Positions 43,521-51,416 are shown, counted from the first letter of the stretch. The stretch: 64,000 bases of DNA from Rhodoglobus sp. (GCA_025463605.1 JAODAV010000031.1:80115-144114); one strand, 5' to 3'. The notes: generated by a model from the letters alone, not told the origin. A program made the numbers and translations.

Positions 43521-43859
43521 TTAGCTGCCGATGACCGCTGACGAGACACCTGCGACACAGGCCAGAAACGTGACAGCTGCAACGACTCCCACCGCAAGGG
43601 AGGAAGGAGCAATCGGGGTCGTCGCGGAAAGAAGGCTGCGCTTGCGCCATGCACCGTCGATAGATGCTCCCGCCGCCGTCAGCAAAAGGATGGCCGCCAC
43701 GACGGCGTAGGCGGATTCCCCGCTCTCCCATGACGTGCGAAGCGCAAGTGCGCCGTTGGCCGCGATGAGCAGCGCGGTGCGATTCCAGGCGAGCGCCGTC
43801 CGTTCCTACTGGAGCCCTGGGTCCTTGATCACTCCGCGGGCGACGCCGGCGGGGTCACT
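43521..43859 (-). pseudogene. DUF202 membrane protein broken by an in-frame stop
   Basis: Reading the minus strand from 43859 gives DPAGVARGVIKDPGLQ, then a TAG at 43808-43806, then ERTALAWNRTALLIAANGAL and two more hydrophobic segments, ending TAA at 43523-43521. DUF202 proteins normally read DxGLQPERTALAWxRT, so the stop falls exactly where Pro is expected. No start codon lies directly after it. It follows the other DUF202 gene and probably was its partner. Confidence 0.7.
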
Positions 43860-44208
43860 GCAAGACCAGCATTACAGCAATGACGGCCGTGATGATGAGC
43901 AGCATTGCGGCGAGGAACGGGATGGCCAGGGTGCCCGGCAAGCGACGCGAATGGCGCATCGCGATCTCGTTGGCCCGCCAGCGGAAATAGCCCAGCACGC
44001 ACAACGCCGCCGCGGCCAGCGCCAATGCGATCGCGAGCAGGACGATCACGAAAGGCGGCCCGAGATCGGTAGAGAACTGTTCGAGGAGAATGCCACCCGC
44101 GAGCAGGCCGAGGGCGGTGCGGATCCAGGCCAGGAAGGTGCGCTCGTTCGCGAGCGAAAGTCGGTAGTCGGGCTCCTCACCCTCCTGCCGCCAGTTTGGC
44201 TCGCGCAT
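43855..44208 (-). CDS. YidH/DUF202-family membrane protein
   Basis: 117 residues from the ATG at 44208. The N-terminal motif YRLSLANERTFLAWIRTALGLL is the family signature, followed by three membrane helices (about 26-44, 49-70 and 92-115). Proteins of this family usually occur as neighbouring pairs; here the second copy is broken. Function is unknown. It heads a minus-strand unit ending in FGE, perhaps by chance. Confidence 0.85.
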   Translation of the reverse strand: MREPNWRQEGEEPDYRLSLANERTFLAWIRTALGLLAGGILLEQFSTDLGPPFVIVLLAIALALAAAALCVLGYFRWRANEIAMRHSRRLPGTLAIPFLAAMLLIITAVIAVMLVLQ

Positions 44209-44333
44209 CCACCCTCCCTGTAGCGCCGGGCACGGCTCGAGAAAAACTAAGATTGGGCAACAGCCCGGCAATCGAACATAGCGGCTGGTGCCCTTCCGGA
44301 TTCGTTGCCTGTCGCCCACACCACTACGAAAAG

Positions 44334-45248
44334 ATGCCCATGAGTTCTACGTCGCCCACAGCATCCGCCACCGCCCACGTCGACCCTCTTGTCGCCGTAG
44401 TCGGATCGGTCAATCTCGACATCGTCCTCCTCACCGACTCGGTGCCGCACCCAGGCGAGACGGTGCTCGGTTCAGGCGTCTCGGAGCACGGAGGGGGCAA
44501 GGGCGGCAACCAGGCCCTCGCTGCCGCGCGTCTCGCGCCAACTGTATTCATCGGCGCGGTCGGCGCGGATGCCGTGGGCGACTCTTTGCTCGAGAACCTG
44601 ACCGCGAACGGGGTCGGTGTAAGCAAGGTACGGCGAGATCGCGCCGTTTCCGGGCGCGCATACATCACCCTCACCCCCGATGCGGAGAACAGCATCGTCG
44701 TCGTCCCCGGCGCCAACAGCAGCCTCACCGCCTCGGGCACCACCGCTGCACTCGAATCGTGCCAGCCCCGCGTCGTCATTGCCCAGCAGGAGATTCCGGC
44801 CGAGGCCGTCGAAGCTGCCGCGGCCTGGTGCGAAGCCAATGCTCGGCGCTTCCTGCTCAATGCGAGCCCGGTCGGCGCGATCGACCGAAGCGTGCTCGCC
44901 GCATCAGACCCGATTATCGTGAACGCTGACGAGGCGCGCGACATCCTTGGCAACTCCGCGACCCAGGCAGTGGATGCCGAAGCGGAGCTGGCAGAACAGC
45001 TTCTGAAGATCGCACGGTCGGCCATCGTGACGGCAGGCAAGCGGGGTGCGTACATAGCAAGCCGAGACGGCGGTGTGGAGCACGTCGCAGCCGAAGTTGT
45101 GACCGCCGTCGACACCACCGGTGCCGGGGATGAATTCGCGGGAACAGTCGCCGCCTCACTCGCTCTCGGCGAGTCGCTGCGGGAGGCGGCGGTTCGGGCA
45201 ACGGCCGCCTCCGGGCGTCTGGTGCAACTGGCTCGCGCCGACCGGTAA
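44334..45248 (+). CDS. Ribokinase-family carbohydrate kinase
   Basis: 304 residues from the ATG at 44334 (an alternative ATG lies two codons on). PfkB motifs are present: VVGSVNLDIVLLTDSVPHPG, the GGGKGGNQALAAARL box, IIVNADEARDIL, and the catalytic DTTGAGDEFAGTVAASLALG. The pattern is that of ribokinases. It would phosphorylate ribose released by the nucleoside hydrolase, giving ribose-5-phosphate, which fits the cluster, although it has its own promoter region and could serve general ribose use. Confidence 0.88.
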   Translation: MPMSSTSPTASATAHVDPLVAVVGSVNLDIVLLTDSVPHPGETVLGSGVSEHGGGKGGNQALAAARLAPTVFIGAVGADAVGDSLLENLTANGVGVSKVRRDRAVSGRAYITLTPDAENSIVVVPGANSSLTASGTTAALESCQPRVVIAQQEIPAEAVEAAAAWCEANARRFLLNASPVGAIDRSVLAASDPIIVNADEARDILGNSATQAVDAEAELAEQLLKIARSAIVTAGKRGAYIASRDGGVEHVAAEVVTAVDTTGAGDEFAGTVAASLALGESLREAAVRATAASGRLVQLARADR

Positions 45249-45494
45249 CTACCAACGTTTTGGCCGGTTGAGTACGCCGTCCGGTGGCCGTGCGGGTCAA
45301 ACAGGAAGATGTCGTAGGCTTCGAATCCCGAAACGGTCTCATAGGGAGAAATGCCCCGCCGGCGCGCCAGTCGTATTACGGATGGGTTTTCACCCAGTCT
45401 TGACCATGCTGTCGGTTGAGCCTTGCGAATTGGTGTCGCATCCGGTCTCGCTTATATCATTCACTGGACGCTCGGGTCCGAAGGCGGGAGAACT
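45249..45494. other. Gap with a possible minus-strand gene fragment
   Basis: Bases 45400-45250 on the minus strand read ISPYETVSGFEAYDIFLFDP then HGHRTAYSTGQNVGSY without a stop, which looks more protein-like than chance, but no start or stop can be set. It may be a gene remnant. The 80 bp before 45495 include TATATC, a possible -10 for the next gene. Confidence 0.3.
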
Positions 45495-45824
45495 ATGGGT
45501 CGGCTGGTGTACGGGCCCGCGGGTTCCGAATTCGAGTTCGATGACCGGCTTCTGGCGCACCTGCGGGTTGTGATCGTGACCAAGTTGCGACGCAGAGAGT
45601 CGTTCACGCTAACGTGGGAGGTGGGCGGCAGTCGTGGCGGCGGACGTGTTTCGCTGTGGCTGGATCCATCGGTCTCGCTCGAGTTCCACTTCCTGGGAGG
45701 CCGGGAGGTTTCGCTCAATCGTGCCTGGGTCGATGCTCTCGCGTCGGTCGCTGCCAGCTCGGTCGGCCTTATCCCGCTGCCGGAGCCGGAAGGGGCCGGT
45801 ACGCGGCCACGGGAGGAAAACTGA
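45495..45824 (+). CDS. DUF7882-type small protein, copy 2
   Basis: 109 residues from the ATG at 45495 (GGGAG upstream). It aligns with the protein at 18487: MGRLVYGP start, FDDRLLAHLRVVIVTKLRRR, ESFTLTW, GGGRVSLWLDPSVSLEF, and PLPEPE near the end. The same Microbacteriaceae-restricted family. The next gene starts two bases after its stop, so the two are co-transcribed. Function is unknown. Confidence 0.85.
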   Translation: MGRLVYGPAGSEFEFDDRLLAHLRVVIVTKLRRRESFTLTWEVGGSRGGGRVSLWLDPSVSLEFHFLGGREVSLNRAWVDALASVAASSVGLIPLPEPEGAGTRPREEN

Positions 45825-45825
45825 G

Positions 45826-46317
45826 ATGGAACTGGTCGACATCGGCAACACTCTGAAGGCACAGCTCTTCGGTTCGCATGACAGTCTCAATGAGGGACTG
45901 GTGTTCAAGGACAACCCCGACCTCCTCGCGCGACTGGTGTCGAAGCTCACCTACGCGGTGAGGGACGCGCCGCCCCGCTACATCGCGGTCGACATGTCGC
46001 AGTTCGAACCCCAGGGCTCCTTCGACATCGCGGTTTACACCGACGACATGCTGTTCTTCCTCGCCTACGACCCCTCCGTCGACCACATCACTACCACTGC
46101 GGTGAGTCGCGCCAGCGTCCAATCGGTCGAATTGCTCTCGGCACCGAACTTCATGGCGGGCGAAGTACCCGGGACGTACCAGGGCAGCCTTGCGGTGCTC
46201 GCAACCTACGACCTGCTCAAGGTCAAGCTGCCCGGCGACAGCCGAGCGAGCGAGCGTAACCGTCGCGAGCTCGACAGCTTCCTGGTATCGCTGTTCCGGG
46301 ATATCGCGCGCAGCTAG
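45826..46317 (+). CDS. Hypothetical protein, 163 residues
   Basis: Starts with ATG just after the DUF7882 gene. The protein is soluble, acidic and mixed alpha/beta, with MELVDIGNTLKAQLFGSHDS at the start and a Leu/Arg-rich C-terminal helix. No catalytic motif or known domain is recognised. Co-transcription with the DUF7882 gene is the only functional hint. Confidence 0.7.
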   Translation: MELVDIGNTLKAQLFGSHDSLNEGLVFKDNPDLLARLVSKLTYAVRDAPPRYIAVDMSQFEPQGSFDIAVYTDDMLFFLAYDPSVDHITTTAVSRASVQSVELLSAPNFMAGEVPGTYQGSLAVLATYDLLKVKLPGDSRASERNRRELDSFLVSLFRDIARS

Positions 46318-46417
46318 TCTGCCCCAGGACCGCCCAGAGACCCCTGCCGTTACGTGAAGGCCGAGAGTAACCTTTGTACCAGCGGTATTCGGCCGCGACG
46401 AATTTTCGGGAGACCAG

Positions 46418-46843
46418 ATGACGAACGACATGATGTCGATGATGATGAAGGACTCGACGTCGATGATGCCGGGCATGGACATGGCAGCCATGCAAGACCT
46501 CGTCGAGGCGTGTTCGGCCTGCGAGCAGGCGTGCACGATGTGCGCGTCGGCGGACATGTCAATGGCGGGCATGGAGAAGTGCGCATCCCTGTGCATGAAC
46601 TGCGCGGACATGTGCAACACCACGATGCGGATGATGCTTCGTCCGGCCGCGATGGACATGGCAAGCATGATGGCGATGCTGCAAGCGATGATGGCAACCG
46701 CTAACGCGTGTGCCAACGAGTGCATGATGCACGCGGAGATGAACGATCACTGCCGCATGTGCGCCGAAGCCTGTCAGCAGGTCATGAAGGCGTGCGAGGC
46801 GATGATGTCCTCGATGAAGGCCATGATGCCCGCAAGCTCCTAA
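46418..46843 (+). CDS. Cys/Met-rich four-helix copper-storage-like protein
   Basis: 141 residues with about 14 Cys and 37 Met. Cys pairs with helical spacing (CSACEQACTMC, KCASLCMNCADMC, HCRMCAEACQ) match DUF326/Csp-type proteins, whose bundles hold Cu(I) in their cores. Met-rich parts at residues 5-25 and 79-92 are more extensive than usual. No signal peptide, so it resembles the cytosolic Csp3 group. A TACC-agc-GGTA inverted repeat at 46377-46387 could be a metal-regulator site, but the match is short. No copper exporter or CsoR gene is adjacent. Confidence 0.82.
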   Translation: MTNDMMSMMMKDSTSMMPGMDMAAMQDLVEACSACEQACTMCASADMSMAGMEKCASLCMNCADMCNTTMRMMLRPAAMDMASMMAMLQAMMATANACANECMMHAEMNDHCRMCAEACQQVMKACEAMMSSMKAMMPASS

Positions 46844-46858
46844 TCGGGGCGAGCAGGA

Positions 46859-47194
46859 CTAGCTCGCCGCGACCACCACGTTGAGGCGAGCAGTGCCGAT
46901 GGCCAGCACGTTATAGAGGGCGTGCAGGGCTACCGGGGTACCGGGCTCGAGCGCGGTCAATTCCGCGTGGTTCCACACTCGTGCGGCAGCTCGGTCGTCG
47001 AGGGTGCGTAGTAGTACCCATCCGTCTTGCTCGACGTCCTCCACCACTGCGTCGACCCACTTGCTGGGGGACGCCGACGCGAGCCGCTGCTGCAGAAAAC
47101 CGATGGCGTGGCCGGGCGCATCCGCACCACAGTCCATCGCGCCGCGGCAGGTGTGCGCGATGCTGCGATGGGGTGTGAGCACTATTTCGGCCAT
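46859..47194 (-). CDS. Hypothetical protein, 111 residues
   Basis: Starts MAEIVLTPHRSIAHTCRGAM and continues with a Val/Ala-rich region (GTPVALHALYNVLAIGTARLNVVVAA). Beta-rich in appearance, one Cys pair, no membrane segment. I do not recognise it. It converges on the copper-storage gene 16 bp away and shares its strand and region with the short paralogues at 47276 and 48393. Confidence 0.6.
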   Translation of the reverse strand: MAEIVLTPHRSIAHTCRGAMDCGADAPGHAIGFLQQRLASASPSKWVDAVVEDVEQDGWVLLRTLDDRAAARVWNHAELTALEPGTPVALHALYNVLAIGTARLNVVVAAS

Positions 47195-47275
47195 GACGAC
47201 AGGCTACGAAGCTTGCGCGCCGGGCGAAAGGCCGCGCGTCACGCGGCGAAACAAACGGCGACCGGCTACGCGTCG

Positions 47276-47500
47276 TCAGATGTCGTCGAACCTCGACCAG
47301 ACCACGGCTAGGTGGTCCTGGCGCAGATGCCTGACTTCCAGGGTGCGAGTGTCTTCGACCGCCCAGATGAGGATGTCTGGCCCGTCCGGGCTACTGGGGA
47401 CGTAGGGCACGCTGCCCGACGGTCCGAGCACCCTCCCGGAGAACATCTGCAACTCCGCGATAACACGGTCGCCGATATGCAACCTCAGTGCCTCCCCCAT
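47276..47500 (-). CDS. Short protein, paralogue A
   Basis: 74 residues from the ATG at 47500 (a TTG at 47581 would add 27). It shares with the protein at 48393 the patterns GDRV, GRxLGPSGSxPY, a WAVExxRTLEVRHLR block and a hydrophobic end. The ATG start matches where similarity between the two begins. Likely a small beta-rich domain. No function known. Confidence 0.6.
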   Translation of the reverse strand: MGEALRLHIGDRVIAELQMFSGRVLGPSGSVPYVPSSPDGPDILIWAVEDTRTLEVRHLRQDHLAVVWSRFDDI

Positions 47501-47666
47501 TAGAAGCTGACTGACAACACCGGCCGAGGCGACTCGATTCACCTTCGAACCGATCGACGCCAGTGTTTCAGCGCTGAGCAAAGTCCAGGCCCCCCGCCTT
47601 CTTACACAATATTACGCAGAGTGCAGGTCGCTGCGGAGGCTGGTCCGCGCACAGTAGGGTCATCCC

Positions 47667-48371
47667 GTGAACCTCAAACGCCTTCGTTCCGAAGTATCCG
47701 CTGTGCTCGACGTTGTTCCCATTGACTTTGGCGGAGGGTGCAGCGTCTCGAAAGCGACAGTGCTCGCCCACATCATCCAATCCGAGCGCATCAAGAATTC
47801 GATCGACATCGGGGTTTACCGTGGCCGTTCGTACTTTCCCCAGGCCCTCGTGCACACGAAGTACACCGGTGGCCAGGTGATCGGTATCGACCCGTACTCC
47901 CGCGTGGAAGCCATGGAGCATGACGAGAAGGAACTGCAGTCGGAGATCAACAAGTTCGTCGAGGAGACGGACTTTGATGACCTCTACGACACCGTTGAGG
48001 CCCTCCGCGCGCAGCTGAACGTGGAGCGTGGCTCGGTGCTGCTGCGCACGACTGCTGACGCGGCCGCTCACGACGAACTCGCCGGCCGTACATTCGGGCT
48101 GATCCACATCGACGGAAACCACGACACGGAGCCGGTACTCAACGATGTGAAGAATTATCTCCCGTTGCTCGACCCGACCAATGGGTTCCTCGTGCTTGAC
48201 GACATCTCGTGGCGGTCCGTTCGCCCGGCCGTCGATCTGGTCAGCTCGCAGCTGACGCTGCTCTACGCGCGAGTCGACACGTTCAACGACTACGCGGTGT
48301 TCTGGAACGGAACATCAGCCGCAAAGAAGGCGCGACTGCGGGCAGCGATCGCGCTAGCGGGTGAGAACTAG
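47667..48371 (+). CDS. Class I SAM-dependent methyltransferase-like protein
   Basis: 234 residues from a GTG start. The Rossmann start reads NSIDIGVYRGRSYFPQALVH followed by VIGIDPYS, and the mid-domain has FGLIHIDGNHDTEPVLNDVK then GFLVLDDISW, as in the Methyltransf_24 group, often found in glycan or antibiotic tailoring. The substrate is unknown. It stands between two convergent short paralogues. Confidence 0.8.
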   Translation: MNLKRLRSEVSAVLDVVPIDFGGGCSVSKATVLAHIIQSERIKNSIDIGVYRGRSYFPQALVHTKYTGGQVIGIDPYSRVEAMEHDEKELQSEINKFVEETDFDDLYDTVEALRAQLNVERGSVLLRTTADAAAHDELAGRTFGLIHIDGNHDTEPVLNDVKNYLPLLDPTNGFLVLDDISWRSVRPAVDLVSSQLTLLYARVDTFNDYAVFWNGTSAAKKARLRAAIALAGEN

Positions 48372-48392
48372 ATATCAGGGCACCGCGGAGCC

Positions 48393-48584
48393 TCACGAGG
48401 TGACCGTGAGCCGATCCTCTCGAAGGTGCCGTACTTCCAGAGTTCGCTGATTCTCGACAGCCCAGACGACGATCTCAATCTCGCCAGACCGACTGAACTT
48501 GGAGTATGGCTCGGACCCTGACGGCCCGAGAAGCCTTCCCCCAAAGCGCTCGATCTCTGCTGTTACACGGTCGCCGACTCTCAT
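48393..48584 (-). CDS. Short protein, paralogue B
   Basis: 63 residues from the ATG at 48584 with GAGGTG upstream. Shares the GDRV, GGRLLGPSGSEPY and VVWAVENQRTLEVRHLRED segments with paralogue A at 47276. About half the residues agree by eye. The pair flanks the methyltransferase gene, so a duplication seems likely. No function known. The next 210 bp to 48795 hold nothing I can support. Confidence 0.62.
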   Translation of the reverse strand: MRVGDRVTAEIERFGGRLLGPSGSEPYSKFSRSGEIEIVVWAVENQRTLEVRHLREDRLTVTS

Positions 48585-48795
48585 GTCGCTTCACCTCGTC
48601 CCCGTAGGCAGGTTACGCGCACCTACCCCCATCCGGGGTACAACACAGCCAAACAACATGTTTCGGGGGCGCCTTGGTTCCAGCGGAACGCCACCCGCCA
48701 GCATCACGATGATGGACAGCACGACCGGGGACAGGGTGAAGCGCTGGGGGAGCCCACCTAACGCGGGCTCCCGCAGCGCTCGCTGACCGGCTGGA

Positions 48796-49677
48796 CTAGA
48801 TCGTGACGAAGTCGATCTGGCTGAAGGCGTCTTCACCGACGACGGACTCGATCCACTCGAGCGCCTCGACGGTGTCGATGCGGTAGGCGAAATCGGTTCC
48901 GCGGCACCACTGGTTGAGGCCGAACGACGTCACCGCGACGATGACGTTCGATTCGAAACCGCCGTAGAAGACCGGCCCGCCCGAGTCACCAGAGCAAGTG
49001 CCCCCTCGCCCGTTGCCATTGCCGTTCGTCTGCAGGTTGAACCCGCCGGTATTGGCGCTGTTGAGATTCGTGAGAATCGCCTGTCCCATGAGCCGCTCGC
49101 GGAACGACGTGACGGCGACCGGGCTGCTGTAGGTGAGCCCGTACCCGCTGGCGGTGAACGTCACATCCTGCGTGCCCCGTGAGGTGGCGAGACCGTCGAG
49201 CGATCCGGCCACGGCAAGCGAGCCGTACTCGTCGAGCGTGATCGGCTGGTCGAGCACGACGATGCCCGCGTCGAAGGTGTTCGGGAAGCTGGCGAAGTCG
49301 TCAAACCCGTAGTTGTAGAGCTCATCCGAGGTCGCGCACAGCACGCCGAGGGTGTCGCCCGCGCAGGTCTCCGGGTATCCAGACACCGGGTCCACCTCGG
49401 TCACCGGATCGAAGTTGACGCCCGCATCCTGCTGGAAGTAGACGCGAGCGGTTGTCGCGCCATCCGTGCAGTGACCGGCCGTAAGGAACACCGTCGGTGT
49501 GAGTAGAGAACCGGAACACCGGTGCGAGAATTCGCCTGATTCGTCATAGAACACGACGAGGCCGACGAATGGATGCTCGTTGTCCTCGACGTAATTGCCA
49601 GTGATCGCAGCCGCCGGCGTCGCATATCCAACGACCATCGCGAGAGCGGCGATGACCATAACCCATAATTTGCGCAC
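48796..49677 (-). CDS. Secreted trypsin-like serine protease
   Basis: 293 residues from the GTG at 49677, with AAGGAGGA upstream. A signal peptide ends near AAAITG (residues 21-26). The catalytic triad is clear: His in FLTAGHCTDG, Asp in TFDAGIVVLDQP, Ser in CSGDSGGPVFYGG. Cys pairs suggest disulfides. An Asn/Gly-rich loop (TNGNGNGRGGTC) precedes the active serine. It should work outside the cell; the N-terminus after signal cleavage lacks a classical IVGG, so activation may differ from trypsin. Confidence 0.9.
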   Translation of the reverse strand: MRKLWVMVIAALAMVVGYATPAAAITGNYVEDNEHPFVGLVVFYDESGEFSHRCSGSLLTPTVFLTAGHCTDGATTARVYFQQDAGVNFDPVTEVDPVSGYPETCAGDTLGVLCATSDELYNYGFDDFASFPNTFDAGIVVLDQPITLDEYGSLAVAGSLDGLATSRGTQDVTFTASGYGLTYSSPVAVTSFRERLMGQAILTNLNSANTGGFNLQTNGNGNGRGGTCSGDSGGPVFYGGFESNVIVAVTSFGLNQWCRGTDFAYRIDTVEALEWIESVVGEDAFSQIDFVTI

Positions 49678-49897
49678 AGTTCCTCCTTGACCTGGGCCCC
49701 GGAATCTCGTGGATCCCCGGACCACGCGCGCGACAGTCGTTTGCTGCCGCCGTTCTTCACGCTAACCGAGGGCGCGCTGATTGTCACCCGTGCGGGGGTA
49801 GAACGATGCACCGGTCTTCTGGAGGCCAGCTCCGCGACCCTACCCGAGCTTCACGTGCGCACCCCGCTGCGGCCCTCACGACCGCCGTCCGCGGCAC

Positions 49898-50587
49898 CTA
49901 TCCGATCCAGAGGAACGGAATGAACGCGGTGAGGATGGCCGCCGTCACGAAGATCACGATCGCGACACCGCCCAGGATGACCTTCACCTGGAATTTGCTC
50001 ACGACCGCCGCGATACCGAGCAGGAACAGCGAGATCGCCATGAGCACGGTGTTGAGCGTCAGACGGTCACTCAGCCCGTTGGCGGTGTCGCCTTTCGCGA
50101 TCGTGTCGTCGGCGAGTTGCTTCTGCTCGTAGTACGAGCCGTACAGCGAGTCCAGGTAGTCCTCGTTGTCGAGCGGGCTGTAATAGAGGTCGGGGTCGGC
50201 GGCGTTCTGCTCATCCGCCCAGGTGATCGCCGCACCGAAGTCGTCGGAGACCGACTGGAAGTAGATGACGTCGTACTTCTCCTGCGCTCGCGCCGCGAGG
50301 GCAGGGTCGTCGCTGGCAGTGTCGAGTTGCAGGTCGGTCAGCCGGTCGTAGAGCTGGGCATCCTGCACGTACTGCTGGTTGCCCTCCAGGTAGAGGGATT
50401 CCGCTTCCGTCGCGAGGTTCGAGCCGACCGTGTATTTCTGCGTCATCGTGCCGTCGTAGAGCGCACTCTGGAACGAGGCGTACGCGGTGACGATCGACAC
50501 GAGGCCGAGGAGGATGGCGACGATGAGCTCGACGTTGCGGTGAAAGAAGCTCTGTGCGGGGGCGTCGGAAGAGACAGATGTAGACAA
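49898..50587 (-). CDS. Hypothetical membrane protein, 229 residues
   Basis: A membrane helix at about 20-40, then roughly 130 residues rich in Asp, Tyr and Gln predicted helical and outside or peripheral, then two helices at about 180-198 and 203-226. The layout resembles DUF4337-like or related proteins, but I cannot assign it firmly. It appears to be a single gene. Nothing recognisable lies between it and the protease (49678-49897). Confidence 0.65.
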   Translation of the reverse strand: MSTSVSSDAPAQSFFHRNVELIVAILLGLVSIVTAYASFQSALYDGTMTQKYTVGSNLATEAESLYLEGNQQYVQDAQLYDRLTDLQLDTASDDPALAARAQEKYDVIYFQSVSDDFGAAITWADEQNAADPDLYYSPLDNEDYLDSLYGSYYEQKQLADDTIAKGDTANGLSDRLTLNTVLMAISLFLLGIAAVVSKFQVKVILGGVAIVIFVTAAILTAFIPFLWIG

Positions 50588-50656
50588 GGATGCTCCGGTC
50601 TGGATGGGGCGGGATCGCGCCAGTCTATGGCGCTCCCCGGCCCATCCAGCGCGGCG

Positions 50657-50890
50657 CTACTGCGTGGCGAAACTCGCTTTCGCGTCTTCCACCGTCTTGA
50701 ACATTCCGAGCGACTTGGCCAGCCGCGTCGTTGCGGCGAACCCTTCGCCCCAGTGGGCTTCGATCATCCCGGCGAATTCGCCGTTGGACTTGCCGACCCA
50801 CAGGCCGGCTTGGACTGCCGTCCACTCGATTGCGGCGGCGCGGGGTTGCCGCGCACTGTCCGAACCGGGCTTTGACGTGATCATCGTCAT
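50657..50890 (-). CDS. Hypothetical small protein, 77 residues
   Basis: Starts ATG at 50890 with AAGGAG about ten bases upstream. Ends EAHWGEGFAATTRLAKSLGM then FKTVEDAKASFATQ, suggesting two amphipathic helices. No known domain recognised. Confidence 0.5.
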   Translation of the reverse strand: MTMITSKPGSDSARQPRAAAIEWTAVQAGLWVGKSNGEFAGMIEAHWGEGFAATTRLAKSLGMFKTVEDAKASFATQ

Positions 50891-51117
50891 TGTTCTGATA
50901 CTCCTTCGCATTCGTCATTGAAGGCGCGGACGCTCTGGCTGGTGCGGATGAAACGGTGCTGTATTCCTGAGTAAACCCCTCCCACGCGTGAGTGTCGAGG
51001 CCTCCCAGAGACTTCCAAGAAAACGGGGGGTGAATGGTTGGCTCGCCCTCGGTTTTGTCGGCGGCCGGACGTACTATTAAGGAAATCGGGCGACACGCCG
51101 AAACCACTACATGTTGT

Positions 51118-51150
51118 GGAATGACAATCGTGTCATTCCGGTTATATAGT
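51118..51150 (+). promoter_or_regulatory. Perfect palindrome overlapping the promoter of the CDSCQ peptide gene
   Basis: Nine-base arms GGAATGACA (51118-51126) and TGTCATTCC (51131-51139) flank ATCG. The left arm includes ATGACA, a possible -35 box, and TATATA/TATAGT at 51143-51150 is a -10 box 16-18 bp away. A repressor on the palindrome would block RNA polymerase. The rest of 50891-51117 shows nothing clear. Confidence 0.65.
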
Positions 51151-51220
51151 GAATAACCCCGGCAAACAGTCGGAGGCGTTTCGAACAGAGACGTTCACGA
51201 GAAGACTTGAGGAGGATCGT

Positions 51221-51304
51221 ATGGACAACGACAGCGACAACGTCGGTGGCTACGCAGTTCCCGTCGACCCAATGGATCTTCTGCAGTGCGACAGCTGCCA
51301 GTAG
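51221..51304 (+). CDS. 27-residue peptide gene ending in CDSCQ
   Basis: ATG at 51221 with AGGAGG five bases upstream, ending TAG. The peptide has an acidic, Asn/Asp-rich front (MDNDSDNVGGY), a middle AVPVDPMDLL and a C-terminal CDSCQ with a CxxC pair. It has its own promoter with a palindrome, and its own terminator, which argues for a real gene. No modification enzyme or transporter is adjacent. It could be a modified peptide precursor, a thiol or metal-binding peptide, or a small regulator. I do not recognise a family. Confidence 0.6.
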   Translation: MDNDSDNVGGYAVPVDPMDLLQCDSCQ

Positions 51305-51326
51305 GCACCCGCACCTAAAGATTCGA

Positions 51327-51358
51327 AAGCCCCGGCACCGAGAAGGTCGCCGGGGCTT
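51327..51358 (+). terminator. Terminator of the CDSCQ peptide gene
   Basis: Ten-base arms aagccccggc and gccggggctt around a 12-nt loop, followed by cgctttgt. It lies 22 bp after the peptide stop and before the dehydratase gene. Confidence 0.78.
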
Positions 51359-51416
51359 CGCTTTGTGCCGCAGGGTCTTCGCTGCCCGTGCCCGGCCGCT
51401 GGGTAGGCTGGCTCCC

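Noticed and set aside
51221..51304. Calling the CDSCQ peptide a lanthipeptide or other named RiPP
   Set aside because: No Ser/Thr-rich core, no maturation enzyme or transporter nearby; the class cannot be supported from sequence alone.
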